Of a stretch of DNA of 64,000 bases, positions 34,323-45,416 are shown piece after piece. The stretch is from Helicostylum pulchrum (lineage: Eukaryota > Mucoromycota > Mucoromycetes > Mucorales > Mucoraceae). The position numbers and the translations under genes are program-made. Location of the stretch: positions 240,809 to 304,808 of the forward strand of contig JAIXMO010000039.1 of the NCBI GenBank assembly GCA_025677825.1, read 5' to 3'. Below the pieces are notes generated by a model. That model did not search any database, was not told the origin of the DNA, and saw only the letters and a list, made by a program, of their open reading frames with translations. Numbering within the stretch: the stretch's first letter is position 1; the number at the start of each line of letters is the position of its first letter.

Positions 34323-34948
34323 AATAAATAGGATTTTGTATCTATTAAAACTGTTTATTCTTATAAATATACTCTGATTGAAGAGCTTTTTTTTTTTTTG
34401 GAAGTCTGACAGTAGTGTTTTAAACTCATTGTCAGTTTTTGCCCTTCTTTTTATGATACCAAAAGCGTCATATACACATCCCAATGATTTTATATCTGTC
34501 CGCAGTTAGATATACTTGTAAAAAATGAATCATTTATTCGTGGTTAATTGAAAAAGATATGAGGTACTCACATAGTAGGTGGTCGACCTCTTTTTTTTTG
34601 GGTTAATTTCCTTTTACAGAATCCTAATTAGGGTGCAGAACACCCACCTCAGGTGAATTTTAGGCCTAAAAAAATTGCGTAATTTTTTTTCAAAACATCA
34701 AAACTCGAAAATAAGCGGTATTTATTTCAAAACGTCTAATTAAGAACTGTCTAACCTTCTGAAGGTTGGTTTAGAAAAAAGACTGCAAGTTAAAATTGTA
34801 GCAAAAAAAAATCGTCCCTTACCTGTCATTACTATATGATAATTAAAAAAAATGAAATGAAAAAAAAAAGAAAAAAAAAAAGAGAAAAGAGAGTTTATAA
34901 AGGAATAAAAAAGTACAAAAAAAAGGCAAAAGATAAATACATAACTAA
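34323..34948. other. Intergenic with dispersed repeat copy 1
   Basis: Contains TRAPPC11 3' sequence, a minus-strand open segment at 34380-34484 (FGIIKRRAKTDNEFKTLLSD) with no recognised family, and the repeat at 34640-34784. If the small minus-strand gene upstream is spliced, its downstream exons would fall here. Confidence 0.5.
34640..34784 (+). repeat. Dispersed repeat, copy 1
   Basis: Shares ordered blocks with 63353-63531: ACACCCACCTC, AGGTG-ATTTT, GGCCTAAA, AATTGC, AATAAGCG, and a final 50-nt block starting TCTAATTAAGA and ending GGTTTAGAAAAAA-GACT. Spacer lengths differ (145 versus 179 nt overall). Both copies have the same orientation. No terminal inverted repeats or coding frame are shared. 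Confidence 0.65.
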
Positions 34949-35158
34949 TTAGATCAAAGAAAAAGATATATGAAGTGCACCGGAATAGTTGATATACCAA
35001 ACGTATTTGAAAATTGTCTTTCTAGGCTTAGGAGCCGAACCCTCAGCTGGATCATCGACAACTTTCTTATGATATACCCACCTAAAACCATCCTTGGCAA
35101 TGCAGCTATTGACAGTAGCTTGATAATCGGTTACAGGGGCCTCAATTCTACAGGGCAT
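34949..35158 (-). CDS. Small hypothetical protein
   Basis: A 69-residue open frame starting MPCRIEAPVTDYQATVNSC and containing AKDGFRWVYHKKVVDDPAEG. Its composition is that of a folded protein rather than A/T-tract noise, and it lies divergent to NDUFS3 with a shared 291-nt promoter gap. It may be spliced: a donor GTATATC near 34995, a possible mini-exon before 34828 and an acceptor TTGCAG near 34785 would replace the tail with SLFSKPTFRRLDSS, but that last part overlaps a dispersed repeat. No family recognised. Confidence 0.4.
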   Translation of the reverse strand: MPCRIEAPVTDYQATVNSCIAKDGFRWVYHKKVVDDPAEGSAPKPRKTIFKYVWYINYSGALHISFSLI

Positions 35159-35449
35159 AGTGTCGTAAGTATGGACGGCATAAGTATTGTTTAATCGATT
35201 TATTTATTTTTATTTGCTAAGTAAAAGTACAATTTAACTTCGCGATTATTGAATAGGTCGCTTATAATATTTTCATCTCAGCTAACAGGGTGGCGAAATA
35301 AGGGCGTGCCCCAAATGTTTTCACGTCATCATTTGGCCTAGTGTTTTCGCACACCGGGGAGGATTTTTCTATACACTTTTTTTTTTTTTTGGCGTCCAGT
35401 GTTTCTTTTGTTGATTATACCAAACGAACTCCCCACTCTTTTTTTAACA

Positions 35450-36465
35450 ATGGCATCACGATTAGTTAGCGCCTCTATCGCTCGTCTTCCTCGTCAACTT
35501 TTAGCAGGTAAAAAAAAAAAAAAGCAAAAAAAAAACTTGACATTTCAGAAAAAAGGAAAGGACAACCATATTGACAACTTTTTTTTTTTTTGAATGTAGC
35601 CAAGTCTGCTATTCGCACTACACCTGCTCGTGCTTTCGCTTCAGCTTCTGTAAAATTCCAAGGTAAAAGAATAGAGAAGAAATAGATATAGCGAGTTAGA
35701 ATAGAAAAGAGTTAATATATCTAAACATAGCCGCAGAGAAGAATTACGACCAAATTTCCGCCGACCCTAACTTCAAGTCTGGCAATGATGCTTTTCATGA
35801 ATATGGTCGATATCTTATGAACACCTTACCCAAGTTTATTCAACAATTCAGTGTTTATAAGGATGAATTAACTATTTATTGTGCACCTACTGCCATTACT
35901 CAGGTTATGCACTTTTTACGTGATCACAGCAACACCCAATTCAAATCACTTATGGATGTTACAGCAGTTGATTTCCCTAGCCGTGAAAACCGTTTCGAGG
36001 TTGTTTACAATTTATTGAGTATGAAGTATAATGGACGTATTCGTGTAAAGACTTATGCTAGTGAGACCTCTCCTGTCCCCTCTGTTGTACCTCTTTATAG
36101 TGCTGCTAACTGGCAGGAACGTGAAACTTATGACATGTTTGGTGTATTCTTTACAGGTCATCCTGATCTTAGACGTATTTTGACTGATTATGGTTTTGAA
36201 GGTCATCCTTTAAGAAAGGATTTCCCTCTTACAGGTTATGTTGAGGTTCGTTATGATGAAGAAAAGAAGCGTGTTGTTTCTGAGCCTGTTGAGTTGGCTC
36301 AAGCTTTCAGAAACTTTGAAGGTGCTCTTTCACCTTGGGAACAAAACGGTAAAAGGAATTTAATATTGTAAACATGTATTATTATTTTTTTGCTAATTGA
36401 TTTAATTATTAGGTCCTGGACGTGATGATACGCCCGAGAAGATTGAAGGTGGAGAAAAGAAATAA
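35450..36465 (+). CDS. NDUFS3: NADH:ubiquinone oxidoreductase 30-kDa subunit (NuoC/NDUFS3)
   Basis: Four exons (35450-35507, 35600-35662, 35731-36348, 36413-36465) give 263 aa. Core subunit of the peripheral arm of mitochondrial complex I. The N-terminus is a basic, Ala/Ser-rich presequence ([19 protein letters not shown] ... [14 protein letters not shown]). The NuoC domain has [40 protein letters not shown] and the signature [19 protein letters not shown], ending with [17 protein letters not shown]. All introns hold frame. Codon use leans to C-ending, as in other respiratory genes here. The ORF containing the first exon runs into an A-rich intron, showing why the splice at 35507 is needed. 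Confidence 0.97.
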
Positions 36466-36576
36466 TAGATTTATTTATAATAAAAAAGACTTGCAAAAAA
36501 AAAAAATATAAGAACATGGAATTTTATATATTCTCTCTCCCTTCCTCTCTTCTTTTTTTTTTTTTTTTTTTATTCA

Positions 36577-37042
36577 ATGGAGATTACAGATTCTAACTTG
36601 ATTCAAACTTCAGGTACAAATTTTTTATATTTTTTTACAGTGAAAGAGGTTTTAAAAGACTAGTTTCTTTTTTAGAAGTGCCTATTTCTACTGGTAAAAT
36701 ATACATAAAGGAATGTTTTTAAAAAAAAAGAAAAAAAAAAGGATATCTAATTAGATTCACCAAAAAGTGTTTCGGATTTCTTCTATTGTTGTTGTTGGTA
36801 TTGTTCTTTTGATTCTAATTATAGGCTATAAAATAAAACAATGTAGAAATTATTATGATCAAGAAGAAGAGGAGGAAGAAAGATTAATACCTAGTAGTAA
36901 CGGATTTAGTCTAAAGAAAACATCAACTTATTATCAATGGAACCGGACGCCACCTTCTTGCCATAAGTCTCCTAATCCCGAAAAGAAATCATGGGAACAA
37001 AGAAGAACCGTTTTATTAAAAAAGTATTCTGCTGTTGAATAA
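36577..37042 (+). CDS. Small single-pass membrane protein, unrecognised
   Basis: Modelled as three exons (36577-36613, 36676-36693, 36768-37042) giving 109 aa. The N-terminus (MEITDSNLIQTSEVPIST) is short, followed by one strong membrane segment (ISSIVVVGIVLLILIIGY), then a basic KIKQCRNYY stop-transfer, an acidic run and a polar tail (RTPPSCHKSPNPEKKSWEQR). The 18-nt second exon and the use of the AAAAAG acceptor at 36767 (rather than TTAG at 36754) are chosen because only they keep the membrane frame open. The model is plausible but the exon choice is uncertain. No family recognised. Confidence 0.5.
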
Positions 37043-37147
37043 ATATGATTATTATAATATGTGTATGGTCATGTATATTTTATTTATTTGTTGAGTGCGT
37101 GCATAAAGTAAGAAAAAAGAGATTTACATGAAGGAGGAAGGTTTGGC

Positions 37148-38659
37148 TTACGGTGCGCTAATTGACTTGTCTTCCAATTCTTTTAAAAGAAAGGATTTTG
37201 TACTGGGTGTATCATATTGACCAAGTATAGGTGGTAACTTGTTCTTGACAGATATCATACTTCTTTCCTTCATCTCTTGTTGTTGCGCAATCAACCGTTG
37301 ATGTAGTTGTAATTGTTCTTGTAATATTAATAATTGTTTTTGTTGGGTTTTATGTGCTAATAAGGCATTTCTAGCGTTTGCTGGTAATCCTTGCAAGTGA
37401 CTAGTTTGGTTCATATATGTATTATTATTGTATTGGTTATTCTTGAGATTATTAACAGTTGGTTTCTTTATTGGCTTCGGTAATGGTTTGATTATCTCCT
37501 TCTTTTTTTCGATTATTTCTTTCTTGAATTCTTTTTCTTCTTCTTCCTCACCAGTGATTATAATTGTATTGTTGTCGTTGGGTTGGTTTGAATAATTAGT
37601 GTTGTTATTAGTCATACGACCTTCTACTTCCACACGCAATTCAAGTGACCCAACCTTTTCTTTTAAGGTCTTGGTTCTCTTTTCCAAATACTTTATAAAA
37701 TCAACAGCTTTAAATAAAACGGTACTTTTAGAATTATTTATATTCTTTAAAGTTGGAATAAGATCAGTTAAATCTTTAAATCCATTACGAATAGTACTTC
37801 TTCTTTTTTGTTCAGAAGCAATATGATTGGCTCTCTTTTCTTCTTCTGTTAATAATTCCTTATTGGTTCTTGGTTTTTTATTTGTTGTTGATTTTTCATG
37901 GGTGACTTGTAGGGTGCGCTTTATATTGCTATTGCTATTGGTATAAGGTGAAGAGATGGAATCACTTTGACGAAGGTATATTGATTGAGGCATATCATCT
38001 TCAGACGTCACGCTACTTGTGTTATTGGTAGAAGGAGATCTAAGTCTGCATTGATCAGATGTTATGGAGGGTGATGTTGGCAGTGATGCAATAAGCGAAA
38101 GCCTTTGATGTAACATTTTTTGCTCATCAAGAGACTGTAAGATCGAACTTCTTCTGTATTCCTCTTTTTCTTCTAATTCATTTTCTTCTTGAGGTGATGG
38201 TTCTTGGTTATTATTATTATTATTATTACTACTACTATTGTTAAATGCATAGAAATTATTGTTGTTATTTGACGGAAACTGCATCTCTGGGTCCATAAAA
38301 AATGCATCTAGAAAGCTTGAAAATGCTTTTTGATCATTTTCATCTAGTACTGTATTAGGTGCAGACATAAATGTAAAAGGTTCCTGTAAAAAGGGATCCG
38401 TAATAATAGAAGGTGAAAATTCATCTGTTATAGCTGCTGAAAAGTCCGTGTTCATACCGAAGCTAAATTTAAAATCTATATTTTGTTAAAAAATTCAATA
38501 AGCAAAACTTTATATATAAATGTATACTATTTTACCTTCAAATGGTACAGGCTCTTGTAAAGTTTCATTATTATAACTAGATTTCAATTCGGAAGGAGTA
38601 CTACTATATAACCAAGATTCATCATTAAAAGACGAGTTTGGTATTTGATTAAAATTCAT
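37148..38659 (-). CDS. bHLH transcription factor
   Basis: Two exons (38659-38536, 38475-37148) give 483 aa. The bHLH domain is at about residues 255-310: basic region RANHIASEQKRRSTIRNGF with the H-x3-E-x3-R pattern expected for E-box binding, helix 1 FKDLTDLIPTL, loop KNINNSKST, and helix 2 VLFKAVDFIKYLEKR, followed by a leucine-zipper-like KTLKEKVGSLELRVEV. Long Asn, Gln and Glu runs, typical of fungal activators, surround it. The C-terminal coiled coil (QKQLLILQEQLQLHQRLIAQ) may mediate dimerisation. It resembles INO4/MLX-type fungal regulators, but the target pathway cannot be read. The acceptor at 38476 (ATATAG) is required; the nearer TTTAG would give a stop. Confidence 0.85.
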
Positions 38660-38734
38660 AGTAAATAAAAATAAAATAAAATAAAAAAATAAAAGAAAAG
38701 AAAAAGAAAAGAGATAATATAACAAAAAGTGCTT

Positions 38735-38784
38735 ATGTGTGTGTGCGTGTGCGTGTGTTTATGTGTTTGTGTGTGTGTGTGTGT
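38735..38784. repeat. Interrupted GT microsatellite
   Basis: TG/CG-interrupted dinucleotide run in the promoter gap between the bHLH gene and FAO1. Confidence 0.85.
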
Positions 38785-38943
38785 AAATTATATTTTCACA
38801 AGCTTTGAAACCACGTTTCTCCACCATTTCTTATTTCTTACGTTACACCATAAGTTTTGGCTTATATTATCACATGTTAGAGTACATAAACTTCCCCATA
38901 AAAGGCTTTATAATAGTCCCGTGACCCTTTTTATTAAAAGTGT

Positions 38944-41309
38944 TTATAATCGAGATGTATTCTTCATTTTTGAAATAATACTACGAGATATATCAAGTGC
39001 GATAGCTTCAATTGTTACCATAGGATTTACTCCTACTGCAGTAGGAAATACGGATCCATCTGCTACATGTAAATTTTTGACTTCCCATGTTTCACCGGTA
39101 GGTTGAACAACCGATAATTTAGGCGTGATACCCATACGACTATTATTATTATATTAATTTATACGTCATATATATGTAAATATTTACACCTTTTTTTACG
39201 TACCATGATCCCAATTGATGCACTGATATCAATGCTGTACTAGTCGTAAGTATACCTCCTTTACGTACACTTTCTAACCATTTTATAAATCTGGGATTAT
39301 CTACGCTAGACTTTTCGCCTTGTCTAAATGTAAATGGTTTCACATTTGCCTGTCCCGTGTATATTTCTCTAGCACCTGCAGCAGCCAAGATTTTTACATT
39401 TCTTTCAATACAAATAGTAAGTGATAATTCATCATGCTTGGAGAGAGAGTAATCATATACTGGAATACTACTTGATTTATCATACTCAACTGTACCAATA
39501 GAATCTTTATCTCGAATCACATTTAATAAAGAAACCATACAATCGCGTCTTAAAATAAGTTCCTTATGTTTAGCGGCACCCAACCATGGTAACTTATTTG
39601 CTAACGTACCAGGAAGTAAGCTTCCTTCTTCTATTTTGGCACCATAGTTATCTCCTTGACAGTTATCGGATACATTGCAAACATGGGTAATAAGGGGACC
39701 CTTATTTTGATTAATAGGTTCATCAAAGAAGCCAAAACTAAAATTAATAGGTTGAAGTCTTAAATGTTTACCAATGTTGGGGTTGGAAAGTCCACTATTT
39801 CTAAGGATAGTTGGTGTATTTAATGCTCCACAAGAAATAATAACTTGTTTAGCTTTAATCGTCGTGGTTTGTTGTGAATCATGAACACAACATTCTACAC
39901 CAATAGCTGTCTTTCCTCCCTTTGTCCTCAGGACCCGTGTAACAGTCGTTCTATCCATGAACCGGGCTCCGTTTTTCAAGGCGTCTAGTAACCACGTATT
40001 GGCTGTACTGTTTTTAATTCCAGATTTGCAGCCCATCATGCATCGACTACAGTAATGTGCTCGACCGCCTGTGTTGACCGGTACTGGCTCTAAAGCGTAA
40101 CCAAGTTTACTGTAATTTTTTTTGTTACTATATATTTAATAATACTATTATAAAATAAAAATAAAACTTACTCGCATCCAAGTGCAAACTTTTCAATAGT
40201 TTTGGTAGGCAAGATATTTTCAGTACTTGCTCCGATTCTTTCAAATACACGATCTAAATCATCATTAAACTAAATAAATATATTTAGCAAGGTATATATA
40301 ATCATTCAACTCTCAACAATAATACTTTTGGTGAAATAAAATGGGGAAGACCCAATTTAGCCCATTCTTCACGAACGAAATGTTGCGGCTGCACGAGGGA
40401 AAAAAAAAGGTTAAGGTTTTCTTACATAAACAGTCCTTTTTTTTAAAAACATACTTTTAATGAAACTAAATAATTCAAAGCAGTTCCACCTCCTAAAGTA
40501 CCGCCAGCGAGACATTGAACTGAACCATTAGTAGATAAAGTAGCACTACCACTATCATACATGTTTCTGTAAGCTACTTCTTCTTGCTGAACAATTTCAC
40601 TTTGATGATAATACTTTCCTTTTTCAATTACTAAAACAGAAAATCCGGCTTGTGCTAGTTCAGCAGCAACTACACCACCACCTGCTCCACTGCCAACGAC
40701 AATGGCATCAAATTCTAATGTACCACTGATAGCCTCTTGTGTAGACATCATGGGTATACGTTCATGTTCAACGGGTTGATAATCAGCATGCGTTTCAAAA
40801 AATGTATCACCACCAGCAGCATCGTATGCAATACACTTGGTTATCTCTGAATCTGATGTAGTATATGTATTAAAAAAACAAAGTCCTGCAAATACGTTAT
40901 ACAATGCACGGAAAGCTACCAAAGACGCAGTCTTCCACTGCAATAAAACTTTTTCTCGCTGTGGTCGGGTTAATTCGGCAAAAGGAGTAAAATAACCGGT
41001 AAATAAAAGCGAACCTGGTTTGGTTGATAAAAGGTCCAGAACGCGAATTAGTTTTAAGCGTTTGTCGGGGTCAATACAATTCTCGATAAATTCAATTGCT
41101 CTTGCTTCGGTGGTAGTTTTAGACGCAGAGAGTTTGGCATATGTAGATAGGTTGCTGGCATCAATGGTGAAAAGATGTTGGTTTTGTTCGAATTTAGTAA
41201 CCAGGGCTTGTTCTTCCTCCGGTGTAAGCTCGGCTACAAAGGTATCAAAGATGGCACGGAGTGTCTTGGATTGACTTGGTGTTAAATTTAAGGGCAGATG
41301 TTTACCCAT
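38944..41309 (-). CDS. Long-chain fatty alcohol oxidase (GMC family), copy 1
   Basis: Five exons (41309-40455, 40388-40326, 40269-40172, 40109-39204, 39139-38944) give 705 aa, the length of fungal and plant fatty alcohol oxidases, flavoenzymes that oxidise long-chain alcohols to aldehydes with H2O2 release. Landmarks: an N-terminal FAO region (LRAIFDTFVAELTPEEEQAL), the FAD-binding IVVGSGAGGGVVAAELAQAG, LAGGTLGGGTALNYLVS, a Cys-rich stretch (HYCSRCMMGCKSGIKNST), VIISCGALNTPTILRNSGL, SVHQLGSCRMG formed across the last splice, and VADGSVFPTAVGVNPMVTIE. The C-terminal tripeptide SRL is a PTS1 signal, placing it in peroxisomes. It follows copy 2 in tandem with 292 nt between and shares all intron positions. 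Confidence 0.93.
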
Positions 41310-41601
41310 ACTTGCGGTTTTTTTTGAAAATAAAAATGTATAAAAGCAAAAGAGAGTAAAAAAAAGGAAAGTGTTTTATGTTTTATTTTTTAGAATTTTG
41401 TTTGGATGTGTAATGTTTAAATTATTACCCCGTTCATTTTTACCGAACTGCATTAAGAAAAAATTGCATCGCAATTTAACTTAACATATAACATGACCAT
41501 TTAAAACATTTTTTGACATTGAACTTTACGTAATTTTTTGACAAAAGTAAATTATTATGTCATATTTTTTTAATTACAAGTAGTAAGTATAGTTATATTT
41601 T

Positions 41602-43987
41602 TTAAAGTTTGGCTTCTTGAACAGATGCAATAATATTTCTTGAAACGCTTAATGCAATGGCTTGAATAGTTACCATTGGATTAATACCTAAAGAAGTGGG
41701 AAATAACGAAGAATCTGCAACATACAGGTTACGAACATCCCATGTTTCACCAGTAGGTTTTGTTGCTGAATTTTTTGGTGAAGTACCCATACGACTATAA
41801 ATTTACACAAAAAAAAAAAATTTAGGTTATTTCCCAGGAGGAATATATATCTTGCTCTTACCAAGATGCCATCTGATGACCTGAAGCTGGGGTAGGTGGT
41901 GCTTGAGTATACACGTTCTCCACCCAATTTAAAAATCTGGGGTTAGTAATATCTGATTCTTCTCCATCTTCAAATACAAAAGGCTCTATTGCACTTAACG
42001 AAACATGAAGTTCTCTTGCACCGGCAGCGATATGAATTCTAGCCATCTGAACGAGACCTTCTTTTAAACCATCACTATCATGTTTTGATAAACTAAAATC
42101 GATATCAATTTTGTTATATGCATCATATTTGACGTTACAAATGGAATCCATATCACGGTTCATGGCAAATGTTGTAACCGAATTACGATGTCTTAAAACG
42201 TTTTGTTTATGTTTAGCCGCACCTTCCCATGGCATCATAGCTGAGTAATTTCCCATACCATTTGAGAAGCATTCGATCTTAAATCCATACGTAGACCCGT
42301 CATAGTTTTCAAAGGCGTCGCATACTGTAGTCAATAAGGATCCTTCCGAGGGGTTTATCTCGTCGTCGTAGAGGGCAATCATCAAGGATGAAAGATGTAA
42401 TCGAAGATCTTTGCCGATATGAGGATTAGTAAGTCCACTTTTTAATAAGAGACCGGGTGTGTTTAATGCTCCACCGGATACAATTACGGTATTGGCGTAG
42501 ATATAGTCTTCTTTGGTGGAACCATGGATCTTGCAGGCGACACCAATTGCCTTGTTGTGCTTGGTCAAGACGCGAGTCACCTGTGTTAAATCCAAGAACT
42601 TTGCTCCGTTAGCTGCTGCATCCTTTAAGTAAGTGTTGGTAGTACTGTTTTTAATACCGGATGTACAGCCTGTATAACATTTACCGCAATGATGGGGTTT
42701 ACCGGATGTATTTTGAGGTATAGTTGCTGCAGGAAATCCAAGTTTTCTAACAAACAAAAAAAGAAAATTAAGTATTTATCACTACTATAAAAACTATTTG
42801 ATTTACTTACTCGCATCCTTTCATTAACTTTTGGTTACATCGATTATGAGAGATGTTCTCACGACTAGCACCAATACGTTCACAAACACTCTCGATATCC
42901 TTTTCGAACTATATTTTAATAAAACACGGGTTAATATGTTTTTGGTCATTCTTTTTTTTTAAAAAAAAAGGTCATTTAGGGTTTACCTGTTGTGACACAA
43001 AATATGGCAATCCCTTTCGTTCCCATTGCTCCTTCACAAATTGTTGTGGCTACACAAAAAGAATAAATCGAATGCATACAAGATTAGTAAAAAAATTAAA
43101 TATAAAGGGTGGAGTTTTTTTTTTATGCAGCATACCCCAATGGAGGCTAAATAATTCACAGTGGTTCCACCGCCAAATGTAGAAGCCGCAAGGAAGGTGA
43201 CACTACCAGTAGAATTAGGAGCAGTACCTCCGTTTTCAAATAAACAAGTTAATGCAAACTCGTCGTTATCTGCATCAAATTCGTCTTGATGGTAGTACTT
43301 TCCTTTTTCAATTACCAAGACAGAAAGTCCGGCCTTTGAAAGTTCGGCAGCCATCACTCCTCCGCCTGCTCCACTACCGATAATAATAGCATCGTATTTT
43401 TTCTTTCCTTTGGCTTCTTCTGTAGTAAGCATATGAAGTCTTTCATGGTTTACTTTTTGATAATCTGGTTGTTGTTTAAAATAAGCGTGGCCACCTTCAA
43501 TACCAGGGTACACTATACTTTTATAAAGTGGGGCTTCCATTGACCCATATGCAGATACAACGCAAAGTCCCATCAGGGAATTATAAAGTTGTTTACTAAA
43601 GATGGAAAAAGAAGATCTTTTCCAACCTAAAAGTACGTTTTCTCTATCGGTTTGAGATAAGTCCTTGAATAAGGTCCAGGTTCCCGTTAGAGCAATGGAA
43701 GTAGGTCGATAAGAAAGTAAATTAAGCAACATAATAAAATCATTCATTTTTTTGGGGCTAAGGGCTAAAAGTAACTTTTCTTCAATACGGTCAATGATTC
43801 CTGAACTGGATGCATCGAGTTGAGCAAATTGAGATATTTGACTAGGTGTGAAGCAGTTGTTGGGAATCTTTAAAGTATTGCTGATCAAGGTTCGTTCCTG
43901 TTCAGGAGTGAGACGAGCTACAAAGGTGTTGGAGATAGCTTCTAAAGTCTCTCTTTGAGTGGCATTTAATATATTGGATTTTGTCAT
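41602..43987 (-). CDS. Long-chain fatty alcohol oxidase (GMC family), copy 2
   Basis: Five exons (43987-43136, 43049-42987, 42908-42811, 42746-41862, 41794-41602) give 696 aa. Same architecture as the neighbouring copy: ISNTFVARLTPEQERTLIS, FAD motif IIIGSGAGGGVMAAELSKAG, LAASTFGGGTTVNYLAS, HHCGKCYTGCTSGIKNSTTN, VIVSGGALNTPGLLLKSGL, GHQMASCRMG across the final splice, and VADSSLFPTSLGINPMVTIQ. The tail AKL is also a PTS1 peroxisomal signal. Identical intron positions and phases show the pair arose by tandem duplication, but protein divergence is substantial, so the event is not recent. Role: peroxisomal oxidation of long-chain alcohols, for example during alkane or wax use (family inference). 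Confidence 0.93.
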
Positions 43988-45180
43988 GGTACCCCCCTTG
44001 TTTCAAAGAGAAAAAATAATAGATAAAAAGAGAAAAAAAAAAAGAAATGGAGCATGTTTTTTATACTGATAATATGTCGTACAGTTGTACAAAAATAATT
44101 TAAAGTTTCCTTCAAAAAATAAAATTGTTGTAGAGTCGATTTACCGAGATTGACATGCTTTTTTGTTTTCTTTTTAAACGTTTATAAAAGTAATATAGTA
44201 TATGAACAATCGAAAAAAAATATTCAATAATACAGTATTAAAGGTCTTTTTTTTTTTATTCCGATGGCTCTACTTTTTTTTGCAGGTATATGACCTGTCT
44301 TCTGTTTTAAATGTGTGCTTCCTTCGTATTACCCGACTTATTAATGGTGTAATGATAATTAGAATTCTATATTTTTAAGCTGGGCTTACGACCGTAAGGT
44401 ATTTGCTAATATATTTCTGTTTTGTTTCAACGTCTTAGAATGATAAGAGATAATAGGTTATATAGAATATGAAAAAAGGAAGACCCGATACAAGCTAAAG
44501 GGGTTTACACTGTACCAGTAGCATACAACAAAAAAGCTCGGATGCGTTTAATCCGTGTAATTCAATTGAAGAAACGAATTTTTTCCCCGCCAAGACACAT
44601 ATTTTATTATTATTTAGATCCCGACTCCAATCACTCCTTTTAACGACAACTACTTTGACAGATAACAATGGAGATGGTTGAAGATGAAGAAAATACTATC
44701 AACTCATATCAATTCAAGTAAAGAAAATAATTCTCCCTGTCAATGTTTTTAAACAAAAACCATCTTGAGGAACTTTTTCTCTTACACGTATCATATATAT
44801 CCCTAATAATACAATCGCCATCTACAGCGATTTAATCATACCGATTTATATTTGTGATAAAATAAGGTCTTAAAAAACATTTAAGAGAAAAAAAAAAATT
44901 CTGGAACGTTTACTTTTCAATTTTGCTTGATTCTCAATACTATAAAAGAGAGGTTTTTTTTCGGCTTTTTTTTTTCGATCCTCATTCTCAAAAACTATGC
45001 TAAAGCTCTGCTCAAATGCTCCTGCAACACTCAGGTACTACTAGAAACTCTGAAAAAATGCTCCTGAAGTAATTTTCAAATAACAATGAAGCCCTGCTCA
45101 ATCGCTACTAAAATACTGTTCGAGTGCTGCTTGAAACTCGGTCCAAAATTATGCCATTTTACTCTGCCACTTTATCTTTT

Positions 45181-45416
45181 TTATTTCACAAGATCCAAGA
45201 TCTCGGTTTCACTATGCATAAAAAAAAATACTGGTACTGGTGTTGATATTGATACTATTATACATTTCTACAAAAAAAGTCGCCGGATTTTTTAGTTGTG
45301 CGAAAAAAAAGCATAATAAACGATCTTACCAATAATTGTATCGTATGAAATTGTATCGTTCCTTCTGAAAGGTCTTCTTGTTGAAAGTCGTTACTGTTGG
45401 AAGGTCTTCTTGGCAT
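45181..45416 (-). CDS. Possible two-exon small ORF
   Basis: Exon 1 45416-45330 starts MPRRPSNSNDFQQEDLSEGT and ends at a good donor (TTG then GTAAGATC); exon 2 45267-45181 follows a TTTTTTTGTAG acceptor in the same phase and ends in TAA, total 57 aa. The match of donor, acceptor and phase is suggestive, but the peptide is short and unrecognised, and chance is a real possibility. Confidence 0.2.

Noticed and set aside
34380..34484. Minus-strand FGIIKRRAKTDNEFKTLLSD segment
   Set aside because: Too short and unrecognised to call; possibly an old gene fragment.
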